Positions 1 to 7,696 of a stretch of 10,484 bases of DNA are shown piece by piece. The notes under the pieces were generated by a model. That model was not told the origin of the DNA. It was given only the letters and a program-made list of their open reading frames with translations, and ran no database searches. Origin of the DNA: Candidatus Rokuibacteriota bacterium (GTDB taxonomy: Bacteria; Methylomirabilota; Methylomirabilia; Rokubacteriales; CSP1-6); NCBI GenBank assembly GCA_003221595.1, contig QHSM01000451.1, positions 1 through 10,484 of the forward strand, given 5' to 3'. The position numbers were made by a program, and so were the translations under genes. Every line of letters starts with the position of its first letter. Position 1 is the stretch's first letter.

Positions 1-944
1 GGACGGGTCTCGTTGACGAAGATACCGCCCACCCGATTCGCGTGCTCCGGCTCGGGCACGATCTCGATGTGCCAGTGGTAGTCGTCGCGGATGGTGGCCC
101 AGTCCCCCTGGAGAATGCGCGAGCGGAGGTTCGGCGCGGTGTGGAGGGCCATCTCGTACCCGGGGTCGCCGAACCGGCGCCTCAGCACCCCGAAATATTC
201 GGACAGGAGGCGCGCCAGGTCCCCGGCCGTCTCGGCGCGGAGAGCCTCCTCGAACGAGCAGCCGTGCTGGCGCGGCACGATCCATGTCTCGAGCGGCACG
301 CGCGGCGCGTAGGGGACCACCGCGGCGAAGGCGGGCGTGAGCCGCACCACGCGCTCCTCGGCGCCGATCTCCTGACGCAGGATGTCGCAGTAGAGGCAGC
401 GCCGCTTGTACTGGTAGTACTCGCGCGCCTCGCGCAGCTCTCGGCGCGTCTCGTCGAAGACAATGGGAATCGCCGTCACGCGCGAGTATGGATGATGGCT
501 CGCCACCCCGGGCTTCTTGTGGCGGCGCGACACGAGGATGTCGCGAATCTGCCCGTCACGCTTCAGGTCGAGGAGCCGGTCGCGGTACATCCACAGCACG
601 GCCTCGAGGGCGCCGCGCTCCATCGTCGCCAGCGTGTCGTCGTGCCGCGGCGACTCGACCACCAGCTCGCTGGCCCCGCGCGGATTGATCATGTCGAACA
701 TGCCGACGCCTTCGCGGACCAGCTCCCACTCGATCCGAAAATACGCGTCCGGCTCCGGCACGACGCGGACGCTCCAGCCCGGGCCGTTCGGAGTCGAGCC
801 CTCCGGGCGATAGGCGGCGATTTCCGGTCCGGTCAGATGTTCGGCGCCGGGGCAGTACGGGCAGTCCGTCTGACGTGACGGCTTGGCCTTGGGACGAATG
901 AGGATCCAATGCCCGCGTGTAGGGTCCTTCCTCAGCTCGTCCAA
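1..944 (-). CDS. Galactose-1-phosphate uridylyltransferase-like protein (HIT superfamily), 3' end cut by window edge
   Basis: About 314 codons are visible; the C-terminus lies beyond base 1. GalT enzymes swap UMP between UDP-glucose and galactose-1-phosphate in the Leloir pathway. Family features seen: a start reading DELRKDPTRGHWILI, a zinc-type CPYC (residues 28-31), SPRHDD with His101, a second CLYC pair (183-186), His268 in ALHTAP, and YHWHIEIVP (289-297), typical of the second GalT half. The active-site motif, normally H-P-H-[GS]-Q, reads HHPYSR (150-155). Tyr therefore replaces the nucleophilic His and Arg replaces the conserved Gln. Zinc- and iron-site ligands seem kept, so the protein may bind a nucleotide sugar or act on another substrate rather than being a normal GalT. 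I chose TTG at 944 because the family motif begins at once after it and GGGAG lies 5 bases upstream; the frame stays open further upstream with no in-frame ATG seen. It follows the TPR gene after 129 bases and may be cotranscribed. The family is secure; the activity is not. Confidence 0.85.
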   Translation of the reverse strand, partial: MDELRKDPTRGHWILIRPKAKPSRQTDCPYCPGAEHLTGPEIAAYRPEGSTPNGPGWSVRVVPEPDAYFRIEWELVREGVGMFDMINPRGASELVVESPRHDDTLATMERGALEAVLWMYRDRLLDLKRDGQIRDILVSRRHKKPGVASHHPYSRVTAIPIVFDETRRELREAREYYQYKRRCLYCDILRQEIGAEERVVRLTPAFAAVVPYAPRVPLETWIVPRQHGCSFEEALRAETAGDLARLLSEYFGVLRRRFGDPGYEMALHTAPNLRSRILQGDWATIRDDYHWHIEIVPEPEHANRVGGIFVNETR

Positions 945-949
945 GCAAT

Positions 950-954
950 CTCCC
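950..954 (-). promoter_or_regulatory. Ribosome binding site supporting a TTG start
   Basis: GGGAG lies 5 bases before TTG (944-942). A nearby ATG at about 980 is in another frame and gives only MTTMPPTLREIAWTS before a stop that overlaps the GalT-like start, so it is not the start of this gene. The Shine-Dalgarno match and the GalT-type N-terminus together favour TTG. Confidence 0.55.
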
Positions 955-1014
955 GGAGCGTCGGTGGCATCGTAGTCATGATACTGCGGCGACACTGCCC
1001 GGCATACATTCACG

Positions 1015-1048
1015 GCGGAAGCGGCGCTCACGAGGCACCGACTTCCGC
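1015..1048 (-). other. Imperfect hairpin between the TPR gene and the GalT-like gene
   Basis: On the minus strand GCGGAAG is answered by CTTCCGC around a 20-base interior. That interior itself pairs GGTGC with GCGCC around a 7-base loop. The structure begins 25 bases after the TPR stop codon and ends 70 bases before the TTG start. No T-run follows on either strand, so it is not a classical Rho-independent terminator. It could stabilise the 3' end of the upstream message or attenuate readthrough. Confidence 0.35.
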
Positions 1049-1073
1049 GACGCGCGGCCCGCGGCGGCGGGGG

Positions 1074-2426
1074 CTAGTCCTTGATCTGTGACTTGAGCTT
1101 CTTCAAGTGCTGACGCGCGACGTCGACCCAGTCCTTCTCGGTGGCCAGCGGCGACGCGAGCTCGATATACCGCTCCCACTGGGTCATTGCCGCTCGGGGA
1201 TCGACCTTCTCGTAGACGAGCGCGAGATTGTACGTGGCGCCGGTGTGCTTGCCGTCGATCTCGATCACTCGCCGGTACTCCTCGATCGCCTCCTTGTAGA
1301 GGCCCTTTTCTTCGTACACCTCGCCCAGTCCCATGCGCGCGTCCACGGAATGGGAATCGAGGTCGATGGCGCGCTTGTAGGCGGTCACCGACTCGTAGTA
1401 GAGCCCCTTTTCACTGTAGTAGATCTTCCCGAGGCTCATGTGCACCTTGGGATTGACGGGGTTGTAGACGAGCGCCTTCTGGTACGCCGCGATGGCGCCG
1501 TCGGTGTCGCTCTTCGCCGCCTTCGCGTCGCCGAGCCCGACGTACGCGTCGGCGAAGAACGGGCGCAGCTCGATCGCCTTACTGTACGCCTCGATGGCCT
1601 GGTCGAAGAGCCGGCGCGGCTGAGACAGGAACAGGTCGCCGAGGGCCTTGTAGGGCTCCGGGTAGGACGCGTCCGCCTGCGTCGAGGCGCGGAATTGCGC
1701 CGCCGCCTTCCACCGGTTGCCGAGCGCCGAGTGGACGACGCCCAGCGTGTAGTGAGCGACGACGAAGCTCGGATCGGCCTCGATCGCCCGCGACAGCAGA
1801 TCGACCGCCGCCTCATTGCTCTCCTGATCGCCCCGCATCGCCGCGATCTGGCCGCGGGCGAACAGCTCGAACGCCCTCGGCACCCGCGTCGGACGCGCCG
1901 CCTTCTCGATCCGGGCCGCCTCGGTGTCCGTGAGGCTGACGTTGAGCGTCCGGGCGTATGTGACCGGCAGCGTGGCAAGCCGTCCGAAGAGCTCACCCTC
2001 CGGCGTCGTCACCGGCTCCAGGTTCACGACCGCGTCGGCACCACCCGCCTTGACCTCCAGGAGCCGCGGCAGGACGGCGAGGTTACCCGCGTGACGCTCG
2101 ATCCGCCCGAACAGGACGGCGTCGGCGCGCACGGCGCGCGCCGCCTGGGAGGCCGCCGCTTCGGTCCAGGCCTCCGGCTGTCCGGCCCCGCGCAGACGCA
2201 TGCGCTCGATCTGGACGAACGCCGGGTGCTGGGTCAGCCCGAGCCCGAGAATCTGGCTGACCCCCTCACCCATCCACTGTTCTTCACGCTCGAGTGGGGT
2301 TCCGTCGAACGGAACGATCAGCACGATGCGGAGCTTGGAATCGGCGTGGGCCGTCCACGGACACAGCGCGAGCAGCAGCCCCACGAAGGCGATGAGCATG
2401 CGCGACCACGAGTCGAGCCGACGCAT
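1074..2426 (-). CDS. Secreted TPR-repeat protein with TolB-N/FlgO-like N-terminal domain
   Basis: The product is 450 residues. A positively charged start, a hydrophobic core (about 10-22) and AHA at 26-28 form a Sec signal peptide. Cys22 sits in LALC, which is a poor lipobox, so cleavage by signal peptidase I is more likely than lipidation. Residues about 32-160 (IVLIVPFDG, GEGVSQILGLGL, ADAVLFGRIER, RLLEVKAGG) resemble the small alpha/beta domain found before TPRs in TolB-N/FlgO-like and adenylate-cyclase-associated proteins. From about 184 to 425 there are some seven TPR units, for example AIEAYSKAIELRP, AIAAYQKALVYNP, SVTAYKRAIDLD and AIEEYRRVIEIDG. TPRs form superhelical binding surfaces, so a periplasmic scaffold for the neighbouring VWA protein is inferred. 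Bat operons often include a TPR protein. The ATG overlaps the preceding TGA by one base (TGATG), and a strong SD lies inside the upstream gene. The longer open frame upstream of 2426 is a shadow of the VWA gene. The ligand is unknown. Confidence 0.92.
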   Translation of the reverse strand: MRRLDSWSRMLIAFVGLLLALCPWTAHADSKLRIVLIVPFDGTPLEREEQWMGEGVSQILGLGLTQHPAFVQIERMRLRGAGQPEAWTEAAASQAARAVRADAVLFGRIERHAGNLAVLPRLLEVKAGGADAVVNLEPVTTPEGELFGRLATLPVTYARTLNVSLTDTEAARIEKAARPTRVPRAFELFARGQIAAMRGDQESNEAAVDLLSRAIEADPSFVVAHYTLGVVHSALGNRWKAAAQFRASTQADASYPEPYKALGDLFLSQPRRLFDQAIEAYSKAIELRPFFADAYVGLGDAKAAKSDTDGAIAAYQKALVYNPVNPKVHMSLGKIYYSEKGLYYESVTAYKRAIDLDSHSVDARMGLGEVYEEKGLYKEAIEEYRRVIEIDGKHTGATYNLALVYEKVDPRAAMTQWERYIELASPLATEKDWVDVARQHLKKLKSQIKD

Positions 2427-5400
2427 CACGAGCCCTCCTTCCGTCGGAAAACCCGACGGACGAGCATCGCCACCCGCGCGAGCGCGCCCGGGCCGGCGCG
2501 CCGCAGGGCGATATCCGGAACCAGCAGCACCGCGACCAGGCCGACGAGCCACGGCCACACGTCGACCGCGATACGGGACTGCCGCCGCGACTTCAAGAAG
2601 GCGTCCGGCGGCTTCTCGAGTGGCCCCCCGCCCGTGAGCTCGGCGAGCTCTCGCAGCAGGGTCTCGTCCACACCGAGGTCGCGAAGCTCCTGAGCATACG
2701 GTACCACCAGTCCGGCGAGCTGGGAGCCAACCACGCGCTCGTTCCGGCGCTGGGACATTCCGACCAGGTAGACCCCCTCCTGGCCGGCCGGGAACCGGCC
2801 GCGATAGCGCCCGGGCCCGACCTGCTCGAGATCGATCACCGTCCGCTCGCGGTTGGGCGCGACCACGCCGACCTGCGAGTCGAGGAAGTTGATGAACTCG
2901 CCCTTCGGATCGACCGCGTCGACCACGATCTCGCCCATGTTCTCCCGCCGCTCGACGATCGCGACGGTGTCGCTGCGCGTCCCGCTTCTGAGCGTCCAGC
3001 GGATCAGCTGAGACCAGAACCGGTTGAAGTCTCTCCACCGGAGCCACAGCACGCCCCATTTGGCCTTGGCGTCCGACGTGAACGCGACCGAGCGGCCGAG
3101 CCCGTAGCGCCACGTCGCGAGGACCGGGTCTTCCTGGTGACTCATCAGCACCAGATCCGCGGTCGACTTCAGCGTGCTCGCGACGTAGCCGCCGAGCGGC
3201 GGCACGTTCTTCCAGTCGATCTCCTGGATCGCCTCGTGGCCGGGTGACGTGAGCTGCGGCTTGAACGGCTGCTCGACGAGCGACGCCTTCGAGGCGAGCT
3301 GCGTCTCCAGCGTGAAAATGCGCGGGATCGTCTGCGAGTCCTCGGTGTAATAGAAGCGGCCCTTGCCCCACTTGGCGACGTCCACCATCAGCTGGACGTC
3401 CGCATCCTTGCCGATCGCCACGGTCGACACGGTGATCTTGTCCTTCGCCATCCGCCGCAGCAGCCCCTGGAAGTCGCCGCGCGTCATCTGCCCGTCGGAC
3501 AGGAAGATCACGTGCTTGAGCAGGGCGGGACGCTCGAAGAGCACCTGGTACGACTCCTTCAGCGCCGGATACCCGTCGGTGCCGCCTCCCGCCTTGATGG
3601 TCGCGATCGCATGATGGATCGCCGCCTTGTCCTTGGCCGGGCGCACCGACGCGTCCCAGATGAACTCGGTGTCCCAGCTCATGACGCCGACCTCGTTGCG
3701 CTCGTCGAGCAGGTCGACCACGAGGTGAGACGCTTCCTTGGCAAGGTCGAGCTTCGTCACCTTTTCGTCGGTGGACATGGCCATCGACCCGGAGCGGTCG
3801 ATCGAGAGGACGACGGCAAGGCTCGGGATCTCGACCTTCTGCTTCACCTCCATGGTGACCGGCAGCGCTTCCTCGATGGGCGTGCGGTAGTAGCCGCCGA
3901 GCCCGAAGCTCTCCTCGCCGCCGATCATGACGAGCCCACCGCCGTAGTCCCGCACGTAGTCGCGGATGTACCCCATCTGCTGGCGCGTCAGCTTGAGCGA
4001 GGAGACGTTCGAGAGCACCACGCCGTCGTACTTCTGCAGGCCGGCCAGGTCCGTCGGGATCTGCGGCGGCTCCACCACCGTCACGTCGATGTTCTGCGAG
4101 CGCAGCGCGCCCGCCAGCGACTGCGCGTGACTCCGCTCCTTGTCGGCCAGGAGCACCTGGGGCCGACCGCGAACGACCACGGCGCCGACGGCCCGGTTGT
4201 TCTCCTCGATCGTGTCGCCGTCCACTTCCATCGCCGCCTGGTAGACGTGGATGCCACTGGCGTCGAGCGACTGGCGATAGCTGAAGACGTTCTTGCCGGC
4301 GGTCAGGCGTACGACCTGCGAGCCGAGAAACTCGCCGTTGCGGAACAGCGAGAGCCGTCCCTCGGTATCCCGGTGGCTCCACACCACGACCTTGGCCTGG
4401 AAGGGCTCGCCGAACTTCACCTCGCGCGGCAGCACCATGGCCTCGGCGACGACCTCTTGCGTGAAGGTCAGCGGCGCCGGCACGTAGTAGATGTCCGCGC
4501 CCGCATCCTTGGCGGCCTGCGCTCCGGCCAGGGCGTTGCCGGAGTTCTGGCGCCCGTCGGTCAGCATGACGATCCGGTTGGCCTGGCCCGGCGGCAGCAT
4601 GGCGAGCGAGAGCTGGAGCGCCTGGAAGATGTTCGTACCGCGGCCGTCGACCTGGGCCTTCGGCCGCTCGATGCCCGGGCGACTGGCGAGCGGCTGGTCG
4701 ACAACCGCCTGCTCGCCGAACGCGATCACGCTGTTGCGGTCGCCGCTCTTCATGGCCTTGCCGGCATCGGCCACGAACCGGTAGGCCCGTTCGCGCGAGG
4801 CGAGGCTGATGCTGTCCGACAGGTCGAGGAGGAACACGACGTTCATCCGATCGACCCAGCGCGGGAGCGTCGGCCGGAGCAGGGCCAGACCCAGGACGAC
4901 CACCAGCGCGGCGCGCACCGCCAGGGCCCAGCGGTCACCGAGGCCGGCAGGCGCCCTCAGCCGGCCGGCGCTCTGCCGCCGCCAGTACAGCGCTCCCTCC
5001 ACGACGAGGATGAGCAACGCCAGGATGACGAAGAAGGGCCACAGCTCTCGCTGCACCGGCACGGGCGCGGCGGCGGGCCCGCGCGCGCTCGCGACCGGCA
5101 GCGGGTGCGGCGCCAGGTTCGACTCGTCGGCATCGGCCAGGTTCACGGCCACGCGGATCTCGCCGCGCGACGTCGCAAGCGTGTAGATGCCGGTCTCATC
5201 CGTATCGGTGAAGCTCACCATCCCGCGGGTCACCCGGCCCTGGACGGTGCGGCCGCCTGGCGTCGTCACCGTGACGGTCGTCACCCCGTGGGGCGCCGGC
5301 AGGAGAATCGGCTGTCCGGTCGCGAACTGAAAGCTCGCCTGGTCGAGCCCTGCCGGGTGCAGCCAGCGCAGCGTGTTCGAAAGGACCAGCGGGAACGCGA

Positions 5401-6799
5401 TCCGCAGCGGGAAATCGGTCTTGAACAGGTCGAAGCCGACGAACAGAGCCTTGCGATCGGGCTCTTCGAGCGCGTAGATGAGCGGACCGCCCACCGCCTC
5501 GACGACCGGCCGGCCGGCGGCCAGCGGCCGGATGCGCATCGCGTCCTCGATGGTCACCTTCGCGAACTCGACGTGGCGCATGACCGGATGCGAGCGATCC
5601 CAGTCCATGATCGTCGGCCGCTCGAGCCTTCCCAGCACCTCGAGGGGAACGTCCGGCGGCACGACGTTGACGAAGACGAACCGCCCCGGGCCGGCCCGGG
5701 GCGGCGTCACCGAATCCAGCACGACGACATCGGCATCGCCCATGCCGCCCGGGTACTGATCGGGCGTAAGCACCTCGAGCGACACCTGCGGATCGGTTCG
5801 CAGAACCTTCTCGAGGAATAGGTTGCCGGCGCTGACGAGCAGGACCGCGATCTTCCTCGGCGGCGGCAGGACCGCGTACGCGACGTTGTCGACCGCGAGG
5901 TCGTCGTCGACCTTGAGCCGCGCGGTGACGGTGCCCCCGCCGTTGTGGCTGAAGGGCAGCACGACCGAGCGCCGCACGCTCGGCTCGAGCGTCACGTCCT
6001 TTTCGGCGATCGACTTGCCGTCGATCTCGAGACGGAAGCCGAACGTCTGCGGCTCGGCGGAGTAGTTCACCAGCGAGACGAACGCCTGGTAGTCGAACGC
6101 CCCGTAGTAGTTCTTGCGAATCGACATGCTGGTGATGGCGACGTTCTGGCCCCCGCGCCCGACGCCGATCCACCGGACGCGGGGATCCGAGATGTCCGGG
6201 CTCTGGGGCAGCGTGTAGGCGCCGTCCGTGAAGACGTGGATCTCGGCTCTCGGCTCCGCCGCGACGAGCGCGCGCGCCGTGCGCACCGCCTCCTGAACCC
6301 GCGTCGGGAGATCGCGAGGCTGTGCCGCGCGGATGGCGGCGAGCGCCCGTTCGCGATCGCGGGCCAGCGCCGCCGTCACCTTCGGCTGCACTCCCGCCTC
6401 GATCACCATGACCTCGGCGCCCTCGCCGAGGCCGCGCACGAGCGACGCGGCTCCGGCGCGCGCCACCTCGAAGCGCGAGGGGGAGACGTCGCGCGCCTTC
6501 ATCGACGCCGAGGTGTCCAGGACGACGACGACCTTGCGGGCGCCCTGCCCCATGACCGTGGCAACGGGCCGGGCCAGCGCGAGCGCCAACGCCAGGAGCG
6601 CGAGGAGCTGCAGAAGCATCAGCGGATCGCGATGGAGCCTCTGGAAGAAGGTGGACGCCTCGCGGTCGCGCACCGAGGTGTGCCACAGGAGCAGGCTCGA
6701 CACCGTCCGCTCGCGCCGGCGCACCTTGAGGAAGTAGAGCAGGACCAGCGGGACCGATAGCGCGAAGAAGGCCAGCGCGAGGGGCGCCAGGAAGCTCAT
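2426..6799 (-). CDS. BatA-type membrane protein with three VWA domains and a GATase-like domain (fusion)
   Basis: The product is 1457 residues. In order: a BatA-type N-terminus with TM helices at about 5-25 and 59-78 separated by an Arg-rich LKVRRRERTVSSLLLW segment; VWA1 (90-215; MIDAS DTSAS 95-99, TDG 191-193); a beta domain (220-310); an alpha/beta region (315-480); TM helices at about 586-605 and 626-644; VWA2 (652-775; DLSDS 659-663, Thr722, TDG 747-749); a CARDB-like beta domain (780-875); a GATase-like domain (880-990); VWA3 (994-1160; DRSGS 1001-1005, Thr1074, SDG 1101-1103); a C-terminal beta domain and a TM helix at 1414-1431. All three VWAs keep the DxSxS metal site, so all may bind Mg2+ and protein ligands. 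The half up to about 607 matches a complete BatA-like protein; the rest matches the VWA/GATase protein usually encoded by the next gene. I see no cysteine in the sequence. The ATG overlaps the DUF58 stop (ATGA) and has no clear SD, which points to coupled translation. It is the probable membrane partner of the MoxR ATPase. Confidence 0.93.
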   Translation of the reverse strand: MSFLAPLALAFFALSVPLVLLYFLKVRRRERTVSSLLLWHTSVRDREASTFFQRLHRDPLMLLQLLALLALALALARPVATVMGQGARKVVVVLDTSASMKARDVSPSRFEVARAGAASLVRGLGEGAEVMVIEAGVQPKVTAALARDRERALAAIRAAQPRDLPTRVQEAVRTARALVAAEPRAEIHVFTDGAYTLPQSPDISDPRVRWIGVGRGGQNVAITSMSIRKNYYGAFDYQAFVSLVNYSAEPQTFGFRLEIDGKSIAEKDVTLEPSVRRSVVLPFSHNGGGTVTARLKVDDDLAVDNVAYAVLPPPRKIAVLLVSAGNLFLEKVLRTDPQVSLEVLTPDQYPGGMGDADVVVLDSVTPPRAGPGRFVFVNVVPPDVPLEVLGRLERPTIMDWDRSHPVMRHVEFAKVTIEDAMRIRPLAAGRPVVEAVGGPLIYALEEPDRKALFVGFDLFKTDFPLRIAFPLVLSNTLRWLHPAGLDQASFQFATGQPILLPAPHGVTTVTVTTPGGRTVQGRVTRGMVSFTDTDETGIYTLATSRGEIRVAVNLADADESNLAPHPLPVASARGPAAAPVPVQRELWPFFVILALLILVVEGALYWRRQSAGRLRAPAGLGDRWALAVRAALVVVLGLALLRPTLPRWVDRMNVVFLLDLSDSISLASRERAYRFVADAGKAMKSGDRNSVIAFGEQAVVDQPLASRPGIERPKAQVDGRGTNIFQALQLSLAMLPPGQANRIVMLTDGRQNSGNALAGAQAAKDAGADIYYVPAPLTFTQEVVAEAMVLPREVKFGEPFQAKVVVWSHRDTEGRLSLFRNGEFLGSQVVRLTAGKNVFSYRQSLDASGIHVYQAAMEVDGDTIEENNRAVGAVVVRGRPQVLLADKERSHAQSLAGALRSQNIDVTVVEPPQIPTDLAGLQKYDGVVLSNVSSLKLTRQQMGYIRDYVRDYGGGLVMIGGEESFGLGGYYRTPIEEALPVTMEVKQKVEIPSLAVVLSIDRSGSMAMSTDEKVTKLDLAKEASHLVVDLLDERNEVGVMSWDTEFIWDASVRPAKDKAAIHHAIATIKAGGGTDGYPALKESYQVLFERPALLKHVIFLSDGQMTRGDFQGLLRRMAKDKITVSTVAIGKDADVQLMVDVAKWGKGRFYYTEDSQTIPRIFTLETQLASKASLVEQPFKPQLTSPGHEAIQEIDWKNVPPLGGYVASTLKSTADLVLMSHQEDPVLATWRYGLGRSVAFTSDAKAKWGVLWLRWRDFNRFWSQLIRWTLRSGTRSDTVAIVERRENMGEIVVDAVDPKGEFINFLDSQVGVVAPNRERTVIDLEQVGPGRYRGRFPAGQEGVYLVGMSQRRNERVVGSQLAGLVVPYAQELRDLGVDETLLRELAELTGGGPLEKPPDAFLKSRRQSRIAVDVWPWLVGLVAVLLVPDIALRRAGPGALARVAMLVRRVFRRKEGS
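2434..2439 (-). promoter_or_regulatory. Ribosome binding site inside the VWA gene, for the TPR gene
   Basis: AGGAGG sits 7 bases before the ATG at 2426-2424, within the last codons of the VWA gene (RRKEGS). It settles the TPR start and, with the TGATG overlap, indicates translational coupling. Confidence 0.75.
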
Positions 6800-7683
6800 G
6801 CGACCACGCGGCCCCGGAGCTGAGCGAGCACGAACTCCTCGATCGGCGCGTCGGAGGCGATCCGGTGGTAGCCGATCTCCTTGGTCCGGCAGAACGTCTC
6901 GGCCCGATCCAAGAACTGCCGGAGCCGCTCCCGATAGGCCCGGACCGCGTCGCCGTCCATGGAGAGCTCCCGCATCTCGCCCGTCTCACTGTCGACGAGA
7001 CGCAGGTCGCCCGCCAGCTCCGGATTCATCTCCTCCGGCGACAGCACGTGCACGAGATGCACGTCGAATCGGCGCTCGAGGAGGGCGCGCACCCCGCTCT
7101 CGTAGCCCGCGGGGTCGAGCAGGTCCGAGAGGATGACGGCGAGGCCACTCTGCCGGGAGCGCGCCGCGTAGTTCGCCAGCCCCTCGTTCAGACTCGTGCC
7201 GCCGCTCGGCTCCACCCGGTCCAGGAAGTCCAGGAGGTTCGGCACCTGATTACGCCCGCGCGTCGGCGGCCAGCCCTCGGCCACTCGATCGCGGAGCGCG
7301 CCCACGCCGACCCGCTCGAGATTCACGAGCCCCACGAAGCCGAGCGCGGCGGCGATGCGTCTCGCGGAATCGAGCTTGGTGGGCGAGCCGAAATTCATGG
7401 ACGCAGAGGCGTCGACGATCAGATGGAGGCACAGATCCTCCTCGTCGACGAAGAGCTTGACGTGCAGTCGATCGAGGCGACCGTAGATGTTCCAGTCGAC
7501 GTAGCGGAGGTCGTCGCCGACGCCGTACGCGCGATAGTCGCAGAACTCGACGCTGTGCCCCCGGCGCAGGCTCCGCCGCTCGCCTTTCACGCGCCCGCGA
7601 AAGATGCGGCGCGAGAGCAGCGAGAGGCGCTCGAGCTGCGCCAGAAACTCCGACGTGAAGAACGCTTGGCGCGTCGCCGGCAT
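6796..7683 (-). CDS. DUF58 family protein with VWA-like fold
   Basis: The product is 295 residues with no membrane segment, the short soluble DUF58 type. The signature is clear: an SLRRGHSVEFCDYRAYGVGDD stretch leading into LRYVDWNIYGRLDRLHVKLFVDEED (about 38-83). A VWA-like domain follows, with LIVDASASM (DASAS 91-95), GGTSLNEGL (Thr163) and VILSDLLD (Ser186-Asp187), so the metal-site residues are intact. DUF58 proteins are regularly encoded next to MoxR ATPases and are thought to be their cytoplasmic VWA-type partners. Here it sits between the linker-containing membrane protein (13 bases upstream) and the large VWA protein (4-base overlap). The ATG at 7683 is preceded by a weak GAGAG at 4 bases, and no better start is evident. 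The family assignment is firm; the biochemical role is not established for the family as a whole. Confidence 0.95.
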   Translation of the reverse strand: MPATRQAFFTSEFLAQLERLSLLSRRIFRGRVKGERRSLRRGHSVEFCDYRAYGVGDDLRYVDWNIYGRLDRLHVKLFVDEEDLCLHLIVDASASMNFGSPTKLDSARRIAAALGFVGLVNLERVGVGALRDRVAEGWPPTRGRNQVPNLLDFLDRVEPSGGTSLNEGLANYAARSRQSGLAVILSDLLDPAGYESGVRALLERRFDVHLVHVLSPEEMNPELAGDLRLVDSETGEMRELSMDGDAVRAYRERLRQFLDRAETFCRTKEIGYHRIASDAPIEEFVLAQLRGRVVA

Positions 7684-7696
7684 GCGTCTCTCTGTC

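Noticed and set aside
42..878. 278-codon open frame on the plus strand
   Set aside because: It is the reverse of the GalT-like gene, whose Cys pairs, HWHIE motif and family N-terminus are unmistakable.
1107..2693. 528-codon open frame on the plus strand
   Set aside because: It lies opposite the TPR gene in register with its codons. The sense strand has clear signal peptide and TPR periodicity, while the plus-strand product is Arg/Val/Leu/His-rich with no recognisable domain. Rarity of TTA, CTA and TCA codons in the real gene explains the lack of stops.
2427..4382. Long N-terminal extension of the TPR reading frame
   Set aside because: The frame is open upstream of 2426, but that stretch is a shadow of the VWA gene. 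A signal peptide and an SD mark the true start at 2426.
3512..5821. 769-codon open frame on the plus strand
   Set aside because: It is exactly codon-for-codon opposite the VWA gene, and its translation is low-complexity Arg/His/Asp/Val-rich sequence. It is an artefact of GC-rich codon use.
5196..6989. 597-codon open frame on the minus strand in a second frame of the VWA gene
   Set aside because: It overlaps the BatA-type N-terminal half out of frame. Its Arg/Gly/Ala-rich product has no domain, whereas the other frame encodes intact VWA motifs.
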